64,000 nucleotides of DNA from a virus, in IMG/VR virus record IMGVR_UViG_3300036820_000003, positions 1-64,000 of that record; one strand, 5' to 3'. This document shows, piece after piece, positions 40,332-48,142 of this stretch; the first letter of the stretch is position 1, and every line of letters starts with the position of its first letter. The notes beneath the pieces were generated by a model. The model was not told the DNA's origin. It worked only from the letters and a program-made list of their open reading frames with translations, and made no database searches. The position numbers and the translations under genes were made by a program.

Positions 40332-40420
40332 CGGGTGAGCCTGGCGAAGACCGGGATGAAGAGCACCGCCAGATTGGCGGCGATAAGAGACACCCCGATC
40401 TCGATTCCGATCGTGAACAT
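40328..40420 (-). CDS. 30-residue membrane peptide
   Basis: ATG 40420 with AGGAGG upstream. One hydrophobic helix (IGIEIGVSLIAANLAVLFIPVF) and a basic tail. Confidence 0.55.
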   Translation of the reverse strand: MFTIGIEIGVSLIAANLAVLFIPVFARLTR

Positions 40421-40429
40421 GCGAGCCTC

Positions 40430-40612
40430 CTAGCGCTCGAACTTCACCAGATAGTCGATTATCTCTATGCGAGGCTGCCTGCACAGCTTTGCGATTGCGG
40501 ATTTCTTCTCGTCCGCCTTCAGCGTCGTCCAGCTGTTGAACATCTTCTCGACCCGCTTCTTCAGGTCCCTCTCGCTGAGTGCGTCCAGCTCCCGGCGCTT
40601 GGCGTCAGACAT
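40430..40612 (-). CDS. Small basic helical protein
   Basis: 60 residues of charged helices. GGAGCAAGGAG precedes ATG 40612. Confidence 0.6.
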   Translation of the reverse strand: MSDAKRRELDALSERDLKKRVEKMFNSWTTLKADEKKSAIAKLCRQPRIEIIDYLVKFER

Positions 40613-40640
40613 TGTCGCTCCTTGCTCCTTTCCTTCCGGG

Positions 40641-40847
40641 CTACCCGAGAGACTGAAGCCACCTGCGCAGGCTGGCGGCGTCCCAGGTGCCGGTCTTGTC
40701 GTAAATCCCCTGACGGTATCTCTTGATCATCGCCACCGGAAGCTGCAGCAATTCCGAGATCTGCCCGTCGGTCTTCTCATGGGCCGCGTGTCGCGCGATT
40801 TGACTTTCGCGGGCCGTGAAGATATGATTGGTGTTGGCGGCGGTCAT
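40641..40847 (-). CDS. LuxR/GerE-like HTH protein
   Basis: 68 residues. FTARESQIARHAAHEKTDGQ, then ISELLQLPVAMIKRYRQGIYDKTG, follows the GerE/LuxR C-terminal DNA-binding domain. A stand-alone regulator. Its ATG overlaps the stop of the upstream gene (ATGA). Confidence 0.65.
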   Translation of the reverse strand: MTAANTNHIFTARESQIARHAAHEKTDGQISELLQLPVAMIKRYRQGIYDKTGTWDAASLRRWLQSLG

Positions 40848-41191
40848 GTGACGGTGAACTTGCCTTCCTCAATGCAGGTAAGCGTGGCGATCCACGCGTG
40901 CGCGGACCTTGAGTAGCCGAGTGCCCTCGCGTCCGGATGACCCTCAACGTCGAGGCTCATCCCGGGCTTGAGACTGATGACCCGGATGTAGGCGACCAAA
41001 CCCCAGCCGCCCGAAGCGGCTGATGTCACGGGCACCTCCCCCGGAAGCTGGAGTATGACCAGCTCCGGGTATTTGAACACCGCCTCCCGGAACACCGTGA
41101 TCGACCCGTCGTATGGCGGCAGCGCGATGAGCGCGTCTGTCACGGGCTCCGAACCGGGTTCCGGTTCCGGGGTGATTGCAGGCTCTGACAT
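40844..41191 (-). CDS. Unknown protein
   Basis: 115 residues; Pro/Glu-rich start, then alternating beta strands (LVILQLPGEV, GLVAYIRVISL, AWIATLTCIEEGKFTVT). Paired with the GerE-like gene. Confidence 0.6.
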   Translation of the reverse strand: MSEPAITPEPEPGSEPVTDALIALPPYDGSITVFREAVFKYPELVILQLPGEVPVTSAASGGWGLVAYIRVISLKPGMSLDVEGHPDARALGYSRSAHAWIATLTCIEEGKFTVT

Positions 41192-41228
41192 CGGGCCTCC
41201 TTTCGAACTTCGGTCCTGAGGACCGGAC

Positions 41229-41251
41229 CCGGCACGGCGCAGCCGTGCCGG
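41229..41251 (-). terminator. Hairpin terminator
   Basis: 10-bp stem, GCA loop, between the 41266 gene stop and the next block. Confidence 0.6.
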
Positions 41252-41265
41252 ATCCCGCGCTCAGG

Positions 41266-42066
41266 CTACTTGTTCCTGCTCCTAGCCCGGATGATAGTAA
41301 CCCCGACCGCCATCATCAGCGCTACGAAGAACACCCAGAGGTCGTAGCCCTGGGCTTTCAGGCCCTGATCCCCGAACATCCCACTAATCGCCGCGCTCGA
41401 CATCAGCATGCCAGCCATAGCGAGAATCATCTGAAGATGCCTGTCGTAGCTCTTGCTGCGCCGGACTAGCTCCGTGACCTTGGCGTCGGGCTTTTCCAGC
41501 TCGCTCCTGAAGCCTGACGGCATATCCGGCAGATTAACCAGCAGCGCCTTCAGGTCGTCGTCGAAGCGCGCCTCCATGCACGCCTCCATCCGCGCGGTGA
41601 ACTCCTCGACCTTGAGACGGCCCTCGGCGAGGCATTGCTCCAGGTAAGCGCGGTAGCGCTCGCGGGTTTCGTCTTTGACGAAGATGCGCGTTTCCTTCAC
41701 TTCCGGTTCCTTTTCCGATTCTTGAACTGCTTTCAGATCGTCCACCAGGCTCCGCGCTGCCACCACAGCCAGATGGTCAATCTTGAACTGCCCGCCTTTA
41801 CGAACTGCTTCCATCAATTGCCAGACCACCTCGAAACCCCGGCGTATTTCCGGGTCGTCGAGTGTGAATCGGGTAATATCCAGTCCAGGCGTCACCAGCA
41901 GAATGCCCTTATCGACCCAGTGGGCGTGCATAATCGACTGGATCTGCTTATCTTGCTCTTGATTCGCCCGGATGATCCGACTCCCTTCGGGAGTCGCCCA
42001 GCTGTAAACGACAGCGCCGTTCTGAATGTCACGACGAACGACCCAGTAGCGAATGCCTGACGTCAT
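41266..42066 (-). CDS. DUF1707-like membrane-anchored protein
   Basis: 266 residues. Residues 130-185 (RERYRAYLEQCLAEGRLKVEEF, LKALLVNLP) match the actinobacterial DUF1707/SHOCT-type pattern. The end has two membrane helices (MILAMAGMLMSSAAISG, LWVFFVALMMAVGVTII). Probably faces the cytoplasm from the inner membrane. GGAAGGAGGAAGG region precedes ATG 42066. Confidence 0.6.
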   Translation of the reverse strand: MTSGIRYWVVRRDIQNGAVVYSWATPEGSRIIRANQEQDKQIQSIMHAHWVDKGILLVTPGLDITRFTLDDPEIRRGFEVVWQLMEAVRKGGQFKIDHLAVVAARSLVDDLKAVQESEKEPEVKETRIFVKDETRERYRAYLEQCLAEGRLKVEEFTARMEACMEARFDDDLKALLVNLPDMPSGFRSELEKPDAKVTELVRRSKSYDRHLQMILAMAGMLMSSAAISGMFGDQGLKAQGYDLWVFFVALMMAVGVTIIRARSRNK

Positions 42067-42134
42067 CCTTCCTCCTTCCGAGGCCGACTAGCCCGCGCCG
42101 CGCTCAGCCGATTCCGGGCTGAGCGCGACGCCGG

Positions 42135-42317
42135 TCATCCGGATTCGCGAGCGAGCGCTCCCGCAATTCGCCCGATCAGGCTGAAACGAGGGATCGGCTT
42201 CCTGAAGGAGGCTGACCTCGCCGTCTTCCGGGCCTCCCGTGCGAGCCTGGCGTTGCGTCCGCGCTGGAGCGCCTCGGCGTGTTTCAGCCGGGTCAGCTCC
42301 ATGTGGATGTCGTTCAT
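42135..42317 (-). CDS. Small basic protein
   Basis: 60 residues from ATG 42317 (GGAAGGAAATC). Arg-rich helix (LKHAEALQRGRNARLAREARK). Confidence 0.6.
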   Translation of the reverse strand: MNDIHMELTRLKHAEALQRGRNARLAREARKTARSASFRKPIPRFSLIGRIAGALARESG

Positions 42318-42327
42318 GATTTCCTTC

Positions 42328-42402
42328 CTAGGTGAAGTACAGCAGCACGCCCACGACGACAAGCGCGATGAACAGCCACGCGATCCTCTGCCAGTCATTC
42401 AT
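42328..42402 (-). CDS. 24-residue membrane peptide
   Basis: ATG 42402; single hydrophobic helix (WLFIALVVVGVLLYF). GGAG upstream. The start overlaps the preceding stop. Confidence 0.5.
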   Translation of the reverse strand: MNDWQRIAWLFIALVVVGVLLYFT

Positions 42403-42581
42403 CAGCAGTCTCCAAGCGTCGCGGAGATCTCGCAGTACGATCTCCCCTGGCCCCCGCCCGTCCCCGGGCTGCCCATGAGCATCAGCCCGGCGATCAGGCA
42501 GCCGAGCGCCCCGGCGAGGATGATGATCGAGATGACGCCGCCCCGCCGGCTCTCCTGCTCGTCCCCCGGGGCGGGGGTCAC
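42402..42581 (-). CDS. Single-pass membrane protein
   Basis: 59 residues from GTG 42581 (GTGA overlap). Helix VISIIILAGALGCLIAGLML, then a Gly-rich tail with two Cys. Confidence 0.55.
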   Translation of the reverse strand: MTPAPGDEQESRRGGVISIIILAGALGCLIAGLMLMGSPGTGGGQGRSYCEISATLGDC

Positions 42582-42799
42582 GGGATGCTCCAGCTGATGA
42601 CGTACTGGAACACGTCCACGCGCAGCGGCCGGGCGACGATCGTGATGTGACCGTCTCGCCACGGGATGTACACGCCCCTCGCCCCGGCTGAGTGCGATCC
42701 GGACACCTGGCCCCGAGCCTGAGGCCGGGGCATCCCCAGAGCGAACAGATGGTCGACTGCGGCCTGGAAGGTGTCGCAATCCTTGGAGCCCGAGGTCAT
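42578..42799 (-). CDS. Small helix-plus-hairpin protein
   Basis: 73 residues: helical half (FQAAVDHLFALGMPRPQAR) then strands (GHITIVARPLRVDVFQYVI). Same plan as the paralogues noted in findings. Coupled on both sides. Confidence 0.6.
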   Translation of the reverse strand: MTSGSKDCDTFQAAVDHLFALGMPRPQARGQVSGSHSAGARGVYIPWRDGHITIVARPLRVDVFQYVISWSIP

Positions 42800-43014
42800 G
42801 ACGGAGGCCCTTCGGTGATGACGAGCCTGCGACGGAAGCCAGCCCGTCGCACTTCGACTCGCACGACGTTCCCGGATCTGAGTGAGATCCGGCCCGGCTG
42901 GCCGAGGACGGCGGCGGCGACCATGTCCGTCGCGTCCCTCCCCGAAAGCCCCAGTCCCGTCAGGTAGCCGGACGCCGCCGCCTCCTCCGCGACCGGGAAC
43001 ATGCGCTCGCTCAT
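42796..43014 (-). CDS. Small helix-plus-hairpin protein
   Basis: 72 residues from ATG 43014. Ala-rich helices, then ISLRSGNVVRVEVRRAGFRRRLVITE. Confidence 0.6.
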   Translation of the reverse strand: MSERMFPVAEEAAASGYLTGLGLSGRDATDMVAAAVLGQPGRISLRSGNVVRVEVRRAGFRRRLVITEGPPS

Positions 43015-43181
43015 GTCGCGGCCCCCTTCTTCCTGCGACACGAGGGGCAGAGAATCTTCAGCTCCCCGCCCGGAAGCGTCGCCAGCGACAAATCCCGATC
43101 CGGCTTCCCGCACTCCGCGCAGACCGGGGGCGACGGAGGCCTCCGCTCGGCCGGGGCGCGGTTCTTCGGGTAGTTGTTCAC
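43011..43181 (-). CDS. Zinc-ribbon protein
   Basis: 56 residues from GTG 43181: CAEC and CPSC pairs. Coupled by overlaps to both neighbours. Confidence 0.6.
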   Translation of the reverse strand: MNNYPKNRAPAERRPPSPPVCAECGKPDRDLSLATLPGGELKILCPSCRRKKGAAT

Positions 43182-43387
43182 GCCCGGTCCATTCCCGAGA
43201 AGGACAGATTCCGGATCGCCCGCAGGGCGTTCCGCTTGTGACGCGGACACAGCTTGCGCACGGCGATCGTAGCCCCGTCAACGACGAAACTGACTTTCGT
43301 CACCGGCTGCTCGCCGGTCTTGCCGTCGTAGTCGCATCTAGGCTGCGGCGGCCCGGTCGCGGGCCTCACAACCCGCTCTCTGCTCAC
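43178..43387 (-). CDS. Unknown small protein
   Basis: 69 residues from GTG 43387. TKVSFVVDGATIAVRKLCPRHKRNALRAIRN: strand hairpin then basic helix, with Cys at CDYDG and LC. Faintly like Lsr2 N-terminal folds; not firm. Confidence 0.55.
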   Translation of the reverse strand: MSRERVVRPATGPPQPRCDYDGKTGEQPVTKVSFVVDGATIAVRKLCPRHKRNALRAIRNLSFSGMDRA

Positions 43388-43566
43388 GTACTGGTCACCA
43401 CGTAGGTGCCGGCGACTTCCATCACGACGACGCCGCCCGGACCGGTCCAGGATCCCTGGGCGTCCGCCGTGTCGACGGCGTCGTACAGCTGACGGCCCCT
43501 CAGCTCGGGGAGCAGTCCGGCGAGATGATGAATCGCGTCTGACTGCTGCGTGAATGTATTTTCCAT
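43384..43566 (-). CDS. Helix-plus-hairpin paralogue (GSW type)
   Basis: 60 residues from ATG 43566 (GGCAGGAAA). LYDAVDTADAQGSWTGPGG, then VVVMEVAGTYVVTST. Related by eye to 51409-51594 and 52061-52237. Confidence 0.6.
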   Translation of the reverse strand: MENTFTQQSDAIHHLAGLLPELRGRQLYDAVDTADAQGSWTGPGGVVVMEVAGTYVVTST

Positions 43567-43608
43567 TTTCCTGCCTGCCTTCCTTTGCGGGCCTGCCCGC
43601 ATACTGCC

Positions 43609-43663
43609 AGTATAGCAGCAGCGAGCCCCGCATGCCGCTCGCTGGCGGCATCACGGGGCTCGC
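43609..43663 (-). promoter_or_regulatory. TATACTGGCA promoter behind a hairpin terminator
   Basis: Hairpin 43621-43630 with 43654-43663 (10 bp plus an inner 6-bp stem), then minus strand TGCTGCTATACTGGCAG with the box at 43609-43614. It starts the 42135-43566 block. Confidence 0.55.
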
Positions 43664-43754
43664 GCCGGGCCGCCGCATAGGGCAGCGGCCCGCCCGGCTC
43701 TGTCGGGGGGACATGTGCGGAGCCGGACGTCGGACCCGGCCCTCCGGCCGGGAG

Positions 43755-45128
43755 TCAGGGAATCATCATCGCGAACGCCGCCGTGTAGGGAAGCGTCCGG
43801 AACATGGAGTCGACGTTGTCGGGGATGAGCGCGACAGTCGGATCATCGACCTCCGCGCGCATGAACGGCAGGGCGGCGATGGTGCCGATGCCGTACATCT
43901 CCCGGTCCGGCAGCTTGCGGGCGACCGGGACGACGGACCCCCTGGAACCGGTGAAAACGGGCCAGGATGACGGACTGGGAACCGCCCTCATGTTCCCGGT
44001 GCGGGTGTTGCCCGCGCACACGACGACCAGGTCGTACTGGCGACGCGCCACGATGCCCCCGGCGGGGGTGTCGATTGGCTGCTCCTTGACCCGGAAGGTG
44101 CGGAGCCTGCGCTGACGGGTGAGGTCGGGGGTGTTCGGCGTGGAGAGGTCGACCGCCCGGGGAAGCTTGGCGCCGATCATCTGGTAGCGAGCCGGGGCGG
44201 TCGCCTTCCACTCCTGGCAGGTGCGCGGCAGGTTCGTGTTGTACCAGTCCACCTGGCGAATCCAGTCCAGGCCGGGCACGCTGTAATGCGACCCGAAGAT
44301 GTTCAGCGCGGACTCGACGGCGCAGTTCCCGGCGTTGCCCCTTCCGGCCCCGCCGCCGATGATCGCGACGGAGGAAATCCCCTGGAACGGGAAGGGCCGC
44401 GCCATCCGCTCCATGAACTCCCACCAGGTTTCCACGTGGAAGCGCACGTCAGGAAGCGCGAGGGCGCTCTCGTATCCCTTTCCCCGGGCGTCGACGATCC
44501 GGGCGGGGGTGATCTCCGTCCCGTTTGCAAGGCTGACCAGGTTGGTGTACCCTGAGCCGTAGGCGGCAACCGTTCCCAGCCGGACGTCCGCGTAGGCGGC
44601 GAGCGTCCAGCGAATGAGGAAGCGCATGGCGGCGTTCGTGGGGTAGTCGCCGGACTCCAGCTCGTTCGGCTGTACGACAGCGCCGGGGATGTAGTTGAGA
44701 TTAGCCTCCCGGGGCAGGCCGCCCATGCCGGGACGGGACGAGGAGTTCAGCCGGAAGACCGGCTTCCCGCCGCCGACTGCGAAGGAGCCGCCCGGCCGGT
44801 CAGTGATTACGACGGGAGGTTCTTCCCCCATCGCCGCTCGGCAGGCGGCGTAAACAGCGGAGTGGACGCCGCCCCCGATCACCAGGTCCTCGACGGGGGG
44901 GAAACCATAGATCCCGTACACCTGACCGGCCCAGTACTCGTCCAGGAGACGATCGGCGTACTCACGCGCGTCGGGATTCATGTAGATGGCGGCCAGAGTT
45001 GCGGCCCATGGGGTGCTGAACTCATCCTTCCGGGCTTCCATCAGCCCGATGAGCCGATTCTTAATCGGAGTCTTGCGAATCGTGTCCAGCGTCTTGGTGA
45101 ACCAGCCGGACGGGACAGCGAGCGCCAT
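43755..45128 (-). CDS. FAD/NAD(P)-binding flavoprotein-like protein
   Basis: 457 residues from ATG 45128. DLVIGGGVHSAVYAACRA begins a Rossmann dinucleotide fold, with GGSFAVGGG and FRLNSSSRPG downstream. A second nucleotide-binding strand is VAIIGGGAGRGNAG near residue 255, and YDLVVVCAGNTRTG follows. The plan resembles lysine/ornithine N-monooxygenase-like oxidoreductases. Substrate unknown. It is five to ten times longer than its neighbours and stands alone between a promoter and a terminator. Confidence 0.6.
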   Translation of the reverse strand: MALAVPSGWFTKTLDTIRKTPIKNRLIGLMEARKDEFSTPWAATLAAIYMNPDAREYADRLLDEYWAGQVYGIYGFPPVEDLVIGGGVHSAVYAACRAAMGEEPPVVITDRPGGSFAVGGGKPVFRLNSSSRPGMGGLPREANLNYIPGAVVQPNELESGDYPTNAAMRFLIRWTLAAYADVRLGTVAAYGSGYTNLVSLANGTEITPARIVDARGKGYESALALPDVRFHVETWWEFMERMARPFPFQGISSVAIIGGGAGRGNAGNCAVESALNIFGSHYSVPGLDWIRQVDWYNTNLPRTCQEWKATAPARYQMIGAKLPRAVDLSTPNTPDLTRQRRLRTFRVKEQPIDTPAGGIVARRQYDLVVVCAGNTRTGNMRAVPSPSSWPVFTGSRGSVVPVARKLPDREMYGIGTIAALPFMRAEVDDPTVALIPDNVDSMFRTLPYTAAFAMMIP

Positions 45129-45235
45129 AGGCTCTTCCTTCCTACCTTTCCTGCGGATCGCTCCTGCGAACCGCACCCGACCTGGCCCTGCCAGGTCGGA
45201 TGCCGCGCTCAGGGGCGGGTGCGCGTGCTGTAAAC

Positions 45236-45241
45236 AGCCTA
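45236..45241 (-). promoter_or_regulatory. TAGGCTGTTTAC promoter motif
   Basis: Minus strand TAGGCTGTTTACAGC, 108 bp before the flavoprotein-like gene. Variant of TATGCTGTTTAC seen at 21689, 25745 and 36488. Confidence 0.5.
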
Positions 45242-45266
45242 GCGGTCCCGAGCCCGGGAAACCAGG

Positions 45267-45512
45267 CTATGAGCCCGGGGCATTGCGCTTCGTAATTTTC
45301 ACCGTGAATGTGATCTCAGTCCCCGACCCGCCGGGTCGAAGAGCCGTCACGGCGAAGTTCCGCAGGGCCGTCGCGTCGTACTGAGGATGACCTACCCGGA
45401 CGACGGCCCGGCTCAGCATCCGATCCACCGTGCGAGGGAACAATCCCATCTGCTCCATGTACACGCGCACCTCCTCGCGCGTGCCGGTGAAGTCGCGCGA
45501 GATCGGGCTCAC
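45267..45512 (-). CDS. Helix-plus-hairpin protein
   Basis: 81 residues from GTG 45512. TREEVRVYMEQMGLFPRTVDRMLSRA, then a strand pair ending EITFTVKITKR. Confidence 0.6.
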   Translation of the reverse strand: MSPISRDFTGTREEVRVYMEQMGLFPRTVDRMLSRAVVRVGHPQYDATALRNFAVTALRPGGSGTEITFTVKITKRNAPGS

Positions 45513-45733
45513 GGGACGACTTCCAGCTTGAAACGCCAGTTCAACTGATCGATGAAGGCGATAAGCCGAACCTTGTCCGCCTCCCGGGCCACACGACTCG
45601 GAGCCGGGCGAACCGGATTTCCGGGGGTCCCCTTCGCGCGCTCGATCAGATCGTCGGTGATCGCGTCGCTCATGAAGAACCGGCTGGTCAGATAGGAGCG
45701 CGCCCACGCCTGCGGGCCGGTCAGCTCGCTCAC
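45509..45733 (-). CDS. Helix-plus-hairpin-like protein
   Basis: 74 residues, GTG 45733. Helical module (RFFMSDAITDDLIERAKG), basic middle, final strands (LNWRFKLEVVP). Confidence 0.55.
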   Translation of the reverse strand: MSELTGPQAWARSYLTSRFFMSDAITDDLIERAKGTPGNPVRPAPSRVAREADKVRLIAFIDQLNWRFKLEVVP

Positions 45734-45924
45734 GCGCCGCCCCTTCGAATGCGGAACACGCCGGGGCCGACGCAGATCAGCAGCTCATTATTGAGGAAGA
45801 ACGTGCTGCCGCGCTCCTTAGCGCGCCGGACGGCCTCCTCGGCCTGCCCCTTGATCATCCCGAGTCGCTGCATTTCCCGCAGGACCTCGGCCTCGCTCAT
45901 GCGAGGTCCATTCGAGTCTGTCAT
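45730..45924 (-). CDS. Helix-plus-hairpin protein
   Basis: 64 residues. MSEAEVLREMQRLGMIKGQAEEAVRRAKERG followed by ELLICVGPGVFRIRR: the clearest single-module member of the family. GGGAGCGAAGGAA precedes ATG 45924. Confidence 0.65.
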   Translation of the reverse strand: MTDSNGPRMSEAEVLREMQRLGMIKGQAEEAVRRAKERGSTFFLNNELLICVGPGVFRIRRGGA

Positions 45925-45964
45925 TTCCTTCGCTCCCTTCCAGAGCTCCCCGTGAGCTCAAAAC

Positions 45965-45988
45965 CGCCCGCGTCCGGAGACGCGGGCG
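45965..45988 (-). terminator. Hairpin terminator
   Basis: 10-bp stem (45965-45974 with 45979-45988), CGGA loop, followed on the minus strand by TTTTGAG. It ends the 46025-47857 block. Confidence 0.75.
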
Positions 45989-46024
45989 ATCTTCAACCGG
46001 GGAGTGCGGGAGTGCGGGAGATGA

Positions 46025-46204
46025 TCACGTCTTGCGAATGATGATCCTGCCGTTGTCGTGCACGAGCTGAACGCGAGTGCCCGGGATGGTGAAGATGGTG
46101 AAAATGAGGACTGTGAGCACGGCGGCCCGCGCTTCCCCGCGACTCACATTGTGCTTGTCGACAAGCTCATCGACGGCGATCTCGGGATCGAGTGCCTCTG
46201 ACAC
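46025..46204 (-). CDS. Helix-plus-hairpin protein
   Basis: 59 residues from GTG 46204 (AAGGGG upstream). AVDELVDKHNVSRGEARAAV, a hydrophobic stretch LTVLIFTIFTIPG, then RVQLVHDNGRIIIRKT. Confidence 0.6.
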   Translation of the reverse strand: MSEALDPEIAVDELVDKHNVSRGEARAAVLTVLIFTIFTIPGTRVQLVHDNGRIIIRKT

Positions 46205-46346
46205 GAGGTCTCAGCCCCTTTCTAATTGAAGGGAACAGCAGTGCGACGGCGGCCGTCACGATGACGGCTGTCGCGATGACGCACACGGCCCTGAACCAGG
46301 TCGGGAGCGCGTCCGGAGCGGATGTGACCACGTAGGATGGAATCAT
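46167..46346 (-). CDS. Single-pass membrane protein
   Basis: 59 residues from ATG 46346. Helix VCVIATAVIVTAAVALLF, then a very basic tail. Overlaps the next gene by 38 bp. Confidence 0.55.
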   Translation of the reverse strand: MIPSYVVTSAPDALPTWFRAVCVIATAVIVTAAVALLFPSIRKGLRPRVRGTRSRDRRR

Positions 46347-46486
46347 TCCCGTCGCTTGCCCATCCAGTAGTTGAAGACGATCCCCGCCGCGAAGAACGCG
46401 ACGGGGATCGCGACAAGCTGCCACGGCTGGAGATGCAGGGTGATGACGCGAGGCGTCGTGCGGGCGACCGCGTCGGAGAGTCTCAC
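46343..46486 (-). CDS. Small membrane protein
   Basis: 47 residues from GTG 46486 (GAGGAG upstream); helix LVAIPVAFFAAGIVFNYW, basic end. Confidence 0.55.
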   Translation of the reverse strand: MRLSDAVARTTPRVITLHLQPWQLVAIPVAFFAAGIVFNYWMGKRRE

Positions 46487-46761
46487 GTCAGGAACTCCTC
46501 GATGAACGGGTGAATCGGATAATCCATCGGGAGCAGCTTCCTGCTCCCGAACCTGACCCATCCCCCCTGCCGACGTCGGTACCACACCCCGTCCGCGTCC
46601 CGGATGACAGCGCCGATCGGATACGATCTGCCCGCCTGGCGAAGCTTCTGCACCTCCCGGATAATCAGCCGAGTGAGATCGGAGTTTCCCATCCCGGCGG
46701 TGTTGTGAACTTCCCTGACCTTGCGAACTGCGGTCTCCAGCTCTCGCTCCCTGATCCTCAC
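46483..46761 (-). CDS. Single-module protein with RDAxGxW ending
   Basis: 92 residues from GTG 46761. One helical module (RERELETAVRKVREV...LIIREVQKLRQ), then PIGAVIRDADGVWYRRRQGGWVRF, which is nearly repeated at the end of the next gene upstream. Confidence 0.65.
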   Translation of the reverse strand: MRIRERELETAVRKVREVHNTAGMGNSDLTRLIIREVQKLRQAGRSYPIGAVIRDADGVWYRRRQGGWVRFGSRKLLPMDYPIHPFIEEFLT

Positions 46762-47579
46762 TTGTCGTCCATCCGGGTGAGCGGCTGGACGGGAGAGCGA
46801 TCGAGGTACATGTGCCCCGCCTCGGCGAAGCGGGACCAGGTCCGGCCCTCCTCGCGTCGGAACCACTTCCCTTCGGCGTCGCGGACGACAGCCCCGACGG
46901 GGAGCTCGATCCGCTGGGCACGGATGCTCTCGCGAATGACATTGTTCATCCACAAGACCGAGGAAGGGCTGCCCGGGCCCCAGCTCTGCAGCCGGATGCG
47001 CAGCTCGCTGAGCGCGTTCACCAGCTCGTCCCAGGTGGGATGATCAGCGAGCACGTCCGGCCCGGATGCCTGCGACGGCGGACGGGACTCGCGAAAGGCC
47101 CGCGCCTCGCGTATGAGATTCCCCGCGACGACGCGATCCGAACTGAGCCTGTCGGCCGCCGCGTTAAGGTCCTCCTCGGTGTACCTCTCCGGACGAGCGG
47201 GACGCTTCCAGGCGGCTCGCGCATTCGAGATCAAATCCGACATCTGACCGTCGGTGATCCCGGTGCCCGCCCCCGCCGTCCGCATCTCCGCCGCCGTGAA
47301 CTCCATCTCCCCGAATCGGGGCTCGGGCTCGGGCGCGATCGGCTTGCCCCGGTTCAACCTCGCGAGAATGATCGATCGGGCGACGGCGTCCTGCGCGAGC
47401 GGCCCGATCTCACGGGCCGCTCGTCGCAGCTCCACCTGGGTGAACGTCTCCGGCTCGTTTGAGCTGAAATTCAGGGATCTCAGACTGTCGATCACATCCC
47501 GGGCGGCAGGATCGCGAACGTGAGAGTCAGACAGAGCCCTCATGACCTGGATCTCGCTGTAGCGGCGTTCTCGCGTCAC
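46758..47579 (-). CDS. Five-module repeat protein
   Basis: 273 residues from GTG 47579. About five copies of a 30-40-residue helical unit, each opening with an aromatic or Pro then T/S and an acidic helix: YSEIQVMRAL, FTQVELRRAA, FTAAEMRTAG, YTEEDLNAAA and PTWDELVNAL. Then PVGAVVRDAEGKWFRRE closes the chain. The units resemble tandem DNA- or protein-binding helical hairpins. Confidence 0.65.
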   Translation of the reverse strand: MTRERRYSEIQVMRALSDSHVRDPAARDVIDSLRSLNFSSNEPETFTQVELRRAAREIGPLAQDAVARSIILARLNRGKPIAPEPEPRFGEMEFTAAEMRTAGAGTGITDGQMSDLISNARAAWKRPARPERYTEEDLNAAADRLSSDRVVAGNLIREARAFRESRPPSQASGPDVLADHPTWDELVNALSELRIRLQSWGPGSPSSVLWMNNVIRESIRAQRIELPVGAVVRDAEGKWFRREEGRTWSRFAEAGHMYLDRSPVQPLTRMDDK

Positions 47580-47857
47580 AGCATTCCCTCCAGCTTCTCC
47601 CGAACATCCGGGTCGACGGAGCTGACCTGCACGCTGAACCAGTTGCCCTGGGCATCCCGGAGCTGAAGCCCCGTCGCAGCCGGATGGAAGTTGCTCTCGC
47701 ACTCCCGGCTGAAAGGCGCGATCTCGGGCTCCGACGGGAGAACGGATATGTCGGTGACCGTCACATCCGGATTCTTCGCGAGAGCCTGGCTGATGATCGC
47801 CGCCGCGCCCTGATTGCGAGCGCACTGCACGTGATCGCAGCTGTCCTGCACTTGCAT
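47576..47857 (-). CDS. Cys-containing unknown protein
   Basis: 93 residues from ATG 47857. CDHVQC near the start, helix, then GLQLRDAQGNWFSVQVSS, related to the RDAxGxW element of the two previous genes. Coupled by overlap. Confidence 0.6.
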   Translation of the reverse strand: MQVQDSCDHVQCARNQGAAAIISQALAKNPDVTVTDISVLPSEPEIAPFSRECESNFHPAATGLQLRDAQGNWFSVQVSSVDPDVREKLEGML

Positions 47858-47932
47858 GTTATTCCTTCCTTCTTCCCGGTGCGGATTAGCACCGCACGCC
47901 GGGCGTCCCCCTCGGACGTCCGGCATGCCGCG

Positions 47933-48142
47933 TCAATCCGCGTCCGCGTCCGCGTCCGCGTCCGCGACAGGCGGCAGGTACACCCGCGCTCGCTGTTCCC
48001 AGTTCCCAGCTTCCAGCACCCAGACGCAGAACGGGTCCTGGCACGCGCACAGCGCGCTGACGACTCGCTCCCGGCCGACGGTCGTGAACCGGATCTCCCG
48101 AGTTCGAACCGTCTCGGGCCGCCGGGTGTGCGGGGCGCTCAC
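47933..48142 (-). CDS. CxC...CxW paralogue with Asp-Ala tail
   Basis: 69 residues, GTG 48142. VVSALCACQDPFCVWVLEAGNWEQRARVYL, then a DADADADAD tail encoded by a GTCCGC hexanucleotide repeat. Confidence 0.6.
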   Translation of the reverse strand: MSAPHTRRPETVRTREIRFTTVGRERVVSALCACQDPFCVWVLEAGNWEQRARVYLPPVADADADADAD

